Shown here one piece after another: positions 5,248 through 8,977 of a stretch of DNA of 8,977 nucleotides. The translations under genes and the position numbers were made by a program. The stretch is from Clostridia bacterium. Lineage in GTDB: Bacteria; Bacillota_A; Clostridia; Lachnospirales; Cellulosilyticaceae. The notes beneath the pieces were generated by a model. That model was not told the origin of the DNA. It worked only from the letters and a program-made list of their open reading frames with translations, and ran no database searches. Each line of letters starts with the position of its first letter. The first letter of the stretch is position 1. The stretch covers positions 1-8,977 of the forward strand of contig JARBTY010000116.1 in NCBI GenBank assembly GCA_029239935.1, read 5' to 3'.

Positions 5248-6460
5248 ATTGCAGCAGGTCATCATAGGTATTAATCAATTATCTTTGGGGCTATTATTAC
5301 CGGTCTTAAATTTGATTTTGCTAGAAAAAGGGGCAAGTTTGCAGACACTGCCGCTGTTATTTGTTGTTTATGCTGTTACAGTCATGTGTTTTGAAATGCC
5401 AAGCGGCATTTGTGCCGATTTGTATGGACGAAGGACAATATTTTTGTTATCCTGTGGTTTTCAGTTAATATCCTTTTTATTGATGCTTATAGGCAGTACG
5501 ACTATAGAACTGGTTTTTGCGATGATATGTAATGGAATGGGGCGTGCATTTTCATCCGGCAGCCTAGATGCACTTATTATAGACCAAGCAATTGAACGGG
5601 AAGGGGAAGAGGCGTTATCAAAAGTAACCTCTCGGTTAGCTGTTTTAGACGGAGTGGGTCTTGGTTTAGGCAGTATCATAGGAGGCATCTTAGCTGCGGT
5701 CAGCGGAACCTATTTGATCAATCTTGTTTTGCGGGTGGTATTTACTGTTATCATAGTCAGCTTGACACTGATGCATATAAAAGAATTGCCAGTTTCTCAG
5801 GTAAAGGAACAAAAACGTTCTTTGCTTGCCCATATAAAAGAAGGGGGGCAGCTTGTATGGGCTGCGCCTGGGCTTTGTTTGATTTTAGGAGGCGTTTTTT
5901 TCTTAGGCTTCTTTTTAAGTACAATAGAAACCTATTGGCAGCCAGCTTTTATGAGTGTGACAACCTTTCCAAATAGTTCTTGGATACTTGGATTTATTGC
6001 TTGTGCTGGATTTTTTACTGTGACATTAGGAAATATCATCTCGCAAAAGATTTTGGTGAAATTTAAAAAGAGATGGTGGAGGATTTATAGTATAAGCCGT
6101 ATGTTTTTTGCTGTCTGTATCATGTTGTTTGCCGTTCAAAAAAATAGTGTGAGTTTTATCTTTGGGTATATGGGTATTTATTTATTCATGGGGATTAGTA
6201 ATGTCACTGAAAGTACTATTATTAATCAGCTTGTACCCAATCACCTTAGGGCAAGTTTGCTTTCATTCAATTCTTTTATCTTACAAATAGGTGTTATGTG
6301 TGCAGGGGTTTTTAGCAGCTTGATGATTGGATATCTGGATTTCAAAGGCATATGGCTGACTGCTGGAGTTCTTTTGATCCTCTATGCAATCATTGTAATA
6401 GTGACAACTTTTGAGAAAAGAAATGAAACGAGTAAAGATATCAAACAAAGCGAGATATAA
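5240..6460 (+). CDS. Major facilitator superfamily transporter, probable drug/metabolite efflux
   Basis: This is a 406-residue polytopic protein with about 12 hydrophobic segments. MFS motif A appears between TM2 and TM3 as GICADLYGRR (56-65), with FEMP (51-54) at the end of TM2. A central charged loop (about 180-205, KELPVSQVKEQKRSLLAHIKEGG) separates the two six-helix bundles. The motif pattern suits a proton-driven exporter, but the substrate cannot be deduced. An upstream in-frame ATG at 5222 lies deep inside the regulator gene. The ATG at 5240 is better: it has GAGGAG (5227-5232) 7 nt before it and overlaps the regulator stop (ATGACTAA, 8-nt overlap), indicating translational coupling. 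The gene is expressed from the dyad-controlled promoter upstream of the regulator. The C-terminus ends in a short charged tail (EKRNETSKDIKQSEI), normal for the family. Confidence 0.88.
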   Translation: MTKLQQVIIGINQLSLGLLLPVLNLILLEKGASLQTLPLLFVVYAVTVMCFEMPSGICADLYGRRTIFLLSCGFQLISFLLMLIGSTTIELVFAMICNGMGRAFSSGSLDALIIDQAIEREGEEALSKVTSRLAVLDGVGLGLGSIIGGILAAVSGTYLINLVLRVVFTVIIVSLTLMHIKELPVSQVKEQKRSLLAHIKEGGQLVWAAPGLCLILGGVFFLGFFLSTIETYWQPAFMSVTTFPNSSWILGFIACAGFFTVTLGNIISQKILVKFKKRWWRIYSISRMFFAVCIMLFAVQKNSVSFIFGYMGIYLFMGISNVTESTIINQLVPNHLRASLLSFNSFILQIGVMCAGVFSSLMIGYLDFKGIWLTAGVLLILYAIIVIVTTFEKRNETSKDIKQSEI

Positions 6461-6470
6461 TTGCTGAAAA

Positions 6471-6506
6471 CAATATAATATTGAAAAAACTTCGCTTGTA
6501 AGCGAA
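6471..6506. repeat. Paired inverted repeats after the MFS gene; possible weak terminator
   Basis: CAATAT-A-ATATTG (6471-6483) is followed by TTCGCTT-GT-AAGCGAA (6491-6506), a perfect 7-bp repeat with a 2-nt centre, so about 5 bp can fold. On the plus strand the second hairpin lacks a T-tract. On the minus strand it is followed by GTTTTTTC, which looks more like a terminator for antisense reading. It could weakly end the MFS transcript or mark an operator for the ferritin gene, whose possible -35 box overlaps it. Confidence 0.35.
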
Positions 6507-6524
6507 TGATTTCCATGCTAACAT
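6496..6524 (+). promoter_or_regulatory. Tentative promoter of the ferritin-like gene
   Basis: TTGTAA (6496-6501) and TAACAT (6519-6524) are separated by 17 bp, with TG one base before the -10. Each hexamer matches consensus at four of six positions. The -35 lies in the right half of the TTCGCTT/AAGCGAA hairpin, so a protein bound to that dyad would interfere. No PerR-box or Fur-box that I can recognise is present here. Confidence 0.33.
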
Positions 6525-6576
6525 AAAGAGGAATACTTTTAAGGTATTACAGTAATCATTAAAAGGAGGTCATGCA

Positions 6577-7089
6577 GTGGGAAAAAAAGCTGTAGAAATT
6601 GCTAAACTGGATGTAGAGAAACTGCTCCAAATGCTCAATGAAGCCCTTGCAGAAGAGTGGTTAGCGTATTATCAGTATTGGATTGGTGCAAGAATGATGG
6701 AAGGGCCTATGAGAAGTGAAATTGAGCCAGAATTATTACTCCATGCAACACAAGAACTTGGTCATGCAGAACTTGTTGTAAATCGCATTATTCAATTGGG
6801 GGGGACGCCTATTCTCAATCCTAATCAATGGACCCAATTTGCAAAATGTAACTATGAAGAACCTACAGATCCTTATGTAGAAGTGATTTTAGAACAAAAT
6901 TTAACAGGTGAAAGGTGTGCTATTAAAAGGTATGAAGAAATTGCCTCCTATACGACCGGAAAAGATTTTTCTACATACCAAATGGCAGTTACCATTCTTG
7001 ATGAAGAGTTAGAGCATGAACATGATATTGAAGACTGGCTGAAAGATATAGCAAGATTAAAAGAGGATATCAGAAAGATAAGAATATAA
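6577..7089 (+). CDS. DPS-like ferritin (DPSL/thioferritin type)
   Basis: This 170-residue four-helix ferritin-like protein should oxidise Fe(II) with peroxide or oxygen and store it in a cage, protecting DNA from oxidative damage. Probable diiron ligands are a glutamate in EALAEEWLAYYQY (Glu26 or Glu27), QELGHAE (Glu60, His63), Glu112 in LTGERC, and EELEHEHD (Glu144, His147). These are bacterioferritin-like sites inside the subunit. Cys91 (FAKCNYEEP) and Cys114 (GERCAIKRY) correspond to the conserved cysteine pair that marks the DPSL/thioferritin branch between Dps and bacterioferritin. The haem-binding methionine of classical bacterioferritin is not evident. The start is GTG 6577, fixed by AAAGGAGGT (6562-6570) six bases upstream; the ATG at 6572 is out of frame. 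The gene stands alone between the MFS gene and map and is followed by a long stem-loop. FetAB at the other end of the window also deals with iron, but no shared regulation is visible. Confidence 0.87.
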   Translation: MGKKAVEIAKLDVEKLLQMLNEALAEEWLAYYQYWIGARMMEGPMRSEIEPELLLHATQELGHAELVVNRIIQLGGTPILNPNQWTQFAKCNYEEPTDPYVEVILEQNLTGERCAIKRYEEIASYTTGKDFSTYQMAVTILDEELEHEHDIEDWLKDIARLKEDIRKIRI

Positions 7090-7103
7090 TACAGTTACTT
7101 AGT

Positions 7104-7156
7104 ATACCTTATAGAATAGACAATCGTAAATGTCTGTTTTATAGGGTATTTCTTTA
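7104..7156 (+). terminator. Long wobble-containing stem-loop after the ferritin gene
   Basis: The arms at 7104-7122 and 7131-7149 can pair along all 19 positions in the plus-strand RNA (16 Watson-Crick and 3 G-U pairs) around an 8-nt loop, ATCGTAAA. A T-rich but interrupted run (TTCTTTA) follows. The most likely role is termination of the ferritin transcript or protection of its 3' end. On the minus strand the three wobbles become A-C mismatches, so the structure favours plus-strand RNA. It is longer and more AT-rich than the other terminators here. Confidence 0.6.
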
Positions 7157-7214
7157 TATGCCATACGGCGCAGACAATCAGATAGAAAACTTATGAGAAG
7201 AGATGGATAGAAAA

Positions 7215-7223
7215 TGATATAAT
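7215..7223 (+). promoter_or_regulatory. Extended -10 promoter element for map
   Basis: TGATATAAT combines a perfect TATAAT (7218-7223) with TG one base upstream. No good -35 is seen at 17-18 bp, but an extended -10 can compensate. Transcription would start about 7230, leaving a very short leader before AGGAG (7233-7237), so the ribosome-binding site would lie almost at the 5' end. Confidence 0.5.
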
Positions 7224-7247
7224 AGCTGTGTTAGGAGTGATGATAAA

Positions 7248-8123
7248 TTGATGAAAGAATTAGGAAGAAATGATTTATGCTGGTGCGGAAGTCAAAGAAA
7301 GTATAAAAAGTGCCATGCTGAGCACGATGAAAAAATTGAGTTTTATAGAACGAAAGGTCACATTGTACCACCGAGAAAAATCATTAAGACACCAGAACAG
7401 ATTGCGGGAATCCGTGAAAGCGGCAAAATTAACACGGCCATTTTGGATTATATAACAGAATTTATTCAAGCAGGTATAACGACAGAGGAAATTAATCAGC
7501 TTATTCATGAAAAAACAATAGCATTAGGCGGTGTACCTGCACCTCTTGGATATCATGGATTCCCCAAAAGCATATGCACATCTGTCAATGATCAGATATG
7601 CCATGGGATTCCATCAAGAAATATGATATTAGGAAGCGGAGATATTATTAATGTAGATGTCTCGACGATTTACCGTGAATACTTTTCAGATTCCTCAAGA
7701 ATGTTTTGTATTGGAGATGTAAACGAAGAAAAGAAAAGGCTGGTTCGTGTTGCACAGGAATGTGTTCAAAAAGGATTGGAGCAAGTGAAGCCCTGGGCTT
7801 TTCTTGGAGATATGGGGCAGGCCGTACATGAACATGCTATAAAAAATGGTTATTCAGTAGTCAAAGAAATAGGGGGGCATGGGGTTGGTTTGGAATTTCA
7901 TGAAGATCCTTGGGTGAGTTATGTTTCGAAGAAAGAAACAGAGATGCTGATGGTACCGGGAATGATCTTTACGATAGAACCCATGGTTAATATGGGAACA
8001 GATGAAATATATGTCGATGAGGAAAACGGCTGGACAGATTATACAGCAGATGGAAAGCCATCAGCACAATGGGAAATCATGGTGCTTGTAACAGATAACG
8101 GTCATGAGGTATTGGCCCATTAG
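7248..8123 (+). CDS. map: Methionine aminopeptidase, type I, with N-terminal SEC-C zinc motif
   Basis: This 291-residue enzyme removes the initiator methionine from nascent proteins. The N-terminal 30 residues carry a SEC-C motif, CWCGSQRKYKKCH (Cys11, Cys13, Cys22, His23), which binds zinc and is thought to bring the enzyme to the ribosome; short MetAPs lack it. The catalytic domain (about 45-291) has all five metal ligands: Asp137 (NVDVS), Asp148 (FSDSS), His211 (GGHGVG), Glu244 (TIEPM) and Glu276 (QWEIM). It also has His119 (CHGIP) and His218 (EFHEDP), which match E. coli His79 and His178. The usual QFEH near the last ligand is QWEI here. The start is either TTG 7248 or ATG 7251. AGGAG (7233-7237) is 10 nt from the first and 13 nt from the second, so the TTG is slightly preferred; the difference is one residue. 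It has its own promoter and a strong terminator, so it is a single-gene unit, not the usual secY-adk-map context. Confidence 0.93.
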   Translation: MMKELGRNDLCWCGSQRKYKKCHAEHDEKIEFYRTKGHIVPPRKIIKTPEQIAGIRESGKINTAILDYITEFIQAGITTEEINQLIHEKTIALGGVPAPLGYHGFPKSICTSVNDQICHGIPSRNMILGSGDIINVDVSTIYREYFSDSSRMFCIGDVNEEKKRLVRVAQECVQKGLEQVKPWAFLGDMGQAVHEHAIKNGYSVVKEIGGHGVGLEFHEDPWVSYVSKKETEMLMVPGMIFTIEPMVNMGTDEIYVDEENGWTDYTADGKPSAQWEIMVLVTDNGHEVLAH

Positions 8124-8146
8124 TAAGTAGTGCTAGTAAAAAAAGG

Positions 8147-8161
8147 ACCATTGGTAATGGT
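8147..8161. repeat. Small hairpin oriented as a minus-strand terminator
   Basis: ACCATT-GGT-AATGGT (8147-8161) has perfect 6-bp arms and a 3-nt loop. Read on the minus strand, it is followed by CC and then a run of seven T residues (plus-strand A-run 8138-8144). It would terminate transcription entering map from the right in antisense. No minus-strand gene is visible to its right in this window. Confidence 0.4.
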
Positions 8162-8196
8162 AAAAGCTAGAGCGACTAAGTGAATAGAGAATTTTA

Positions 8197-8239
8197 AGCC
8201 TGTTAAAGTGATTGTGAGTCACTTTAACAGGCTATTTTT
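8197..8239 (+). terminator. Strong Rho-independent terminator after map
   Basis: A perfect 15-bp stem (arms 8197-8211 and 8219-8233, AGCCTGTTAAAGTGA on the left) with a 7-nt loop TTGTGAG is followed by ATTTTTA. It lies about 75 bp after the map stop and is the strongest terminator in the window, cleanly separating map from the membrane-protein gene downstream. Confidence 0.92.
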
Positions 8240-8392
8240 ATGGAAGTTTATGCATATATTGAAACATGTAGCAATAAAATATTTAAAAGCTATATAGCAT
8301 AATCTTTTGATTTGATAAGTTGTTTGGTAGATACGCAGGAATTTTAATTAAATATGGTAAAGAAGGAAGAGGATGACTTGGTGGAGGATACA

Positions 8393-8977
8393 GTGAAGAT
8401 TAAAAAATATAATCCCAATTTTAAGTTAGTTATGATTATAGCGACAACTGTTTTTTTTGCGGAATTAGTGTATGGTATCTATTTGGGATATGTGAAGGGA
8501 ATTTTGCTTAATGATGCTTTTAGTCGTACCGCTAATGCTTTTTATGTGGTTTTTGTAAAACCCTCAAGGTATGCCTCTATTGGTCTTGTATGGAATCCTC
8601 TTCCAAGTACATTACAGATACCGTTCATGGCCTTAGCCAGATATTGGCGTCCCATTGCATCAAGTGGAATTTCAGGAACTATTACGACAGCAGCCTTTGC
8701 AGCCTTAGGAGTTGGTATTCTGCTTAATACTTTTTTGAATCTTAAGATTTCAAGGAAATATGCGGTGCTTATTGTGCTGCTCTATGCCTTAAATCCATTT
8801 ATATTTTTTTATGGCAGTAATGGAATGAGTGAAACATTTTCATTTTTTTTTATAATTTGCAGTGTGAGCGCTTTGACACTTTGGATGGAACGTGGTACCA
8901 GCAGATATATGATACAGCTAGGATTCGCTCTTGTAGGATTATTTTATACGAGATATGAGGCACTGCCATTTGCAGCA
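8393..8977 (+). CDS. Polytopic membrane protein resembling GT-C glycosyltransferases, C-terminus beyond window
   Basis: The frame is open to the right edge (195 codons visible). It starts with a short basic N-terminus, TM1 at about 12-33, then an outer loop LNDAFSRTANAFYVV (39-53) with Asp41 in the place where GT-C enzymes carry their catalytic acidic residue. Further features are IGLVWNPLPSTLQIP (63-77), hydrophobic segments at about 95-115, 122-140 and 148-165, YGSNGMSE (140-147) and FYTRYEALP (184-192). This layout resembles PMT/ArnT-like lipid-linked-sugar transferases, but no specific member is recognised and the substrate is unknown. The start is uncertain. GTG 8393 has GGAGG (8383-8387) at 5 nt. 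GTG 8381 has AGAGGA (8368-8373) at 7 nt. ATG 8354 is in frame but lacks a well-placed site. The 150 bp upstream of it contain a 10-bp palindrome (8289-8298) and no convincing promoter. Confidence 0.68.
   Translation, partial: MKIKKYNPNFKLVMIIATTVFFAELVYGIYLGYVKGILLNDAFSRTANAFYVVFVKPSRYASIGLVWNPLPSTLQIPFMALARYWRPIASSGISGTITTAAFAALGVGILLNTFLNLKISRKYAVLIVLLYALNPFIFFYGSNGMSETFSFFFIICSVSALTLWMERGTSRYMIQLGFALVGLFYTRYEALPFAA

Noticed and set aside
5461..5688. Minus-strand open frame inside the MFS transporter gene
   Set aside because: It is antisense to a clear membrane protein and its product has no recognisable features.
7270..7508. Short frames on both strands overlapping the start of map
   Set aside because: The map frame carries complete SEC-C and catalytic motifs; the others are shadows with no support.
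8289..8298. Palindrome GCTATATAGC upstream of the membrane-protein gene
   Set aside because: It is only 10 bp in AT-rich DNA, with no promoter element placed sensibly around it, so it is not reported as an operator.

Overview
The window looks like chromosomal DNA from a low-GC Firmicute, most likely a member of the Clostridia. It is AT-rich, ribosome-binding sites are strong and purine-rich (AGGAGG type), GTG and TTG starts are used, and several proteins have a clostridial flavour: a methionine aminopeptidase with an N-terminal SEC-C zinc motif, a DPS-like ferritin, and a two-gene winged-helix/MFS cassette. This placement is inference from sequence style, because no rRNA or other marker is present. 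I see no insertion sequence, CRISPR array, tRNA or phage gene.

Layout. Positions 1-1375 (minus strand) form an operon, padR-fetA-fetB: a PadR-type repressor, then the ATPase and permease of a FetAB (YbbL/YbbM) ABC exporter. The permease runs off the left edge. Facing it at 1563-2657 is chrA, a two-domain chromate-type transporter. The 187-bp gap between them holds a good promoter for padR overlapped by two GATATC-type dyads (probable PadR operators) and an eight-codon mini-ORF just before chrA. Converging on chrA is a DEDDh 3'-5' exonuclease gene (2678-3421, minus). A solitary ribokinase gene follows (3594-4499), with a palindrome at its presumed promoter and a terminator behind it.

Positions 4553-6460 form a compact regulator/efflux cassette. 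A promoter is spanned by a 32-bp dyad, then comes a winged-helix (ArsR-like) regulator whose stop codon overlaps the start of a 12-TM MFS transporter. A 170-aa DPS-like ferritin (6577-7089) with the cysteine pair of the DPSL/thioferritin branch follows, ending in an unusually long wobble-containing stem-loop. Then come the SEC-C methionine aminopeptidase (7248-8123), a textbook 15-bp terminator, and the start of a polytopic membrane protein resembling GT-C glycosyltransferases (8393 to the right edge).

Taken together, several units deal with metal handling, oxidative stress or efflux (FetAB iron exporter, ChrA, DPSL ferritin, MFS pump), but they have separate promoters and regulators, so a single joint system is not shown. 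The most informative new material is regulatory: the padR/chrA intergenic operators, the dyad over the regulator/MFS promoter, and the long stem-loop after the ferritin gene. I found no convincing wholly new system; the partial GT-C-like protein is the least characterised gene.
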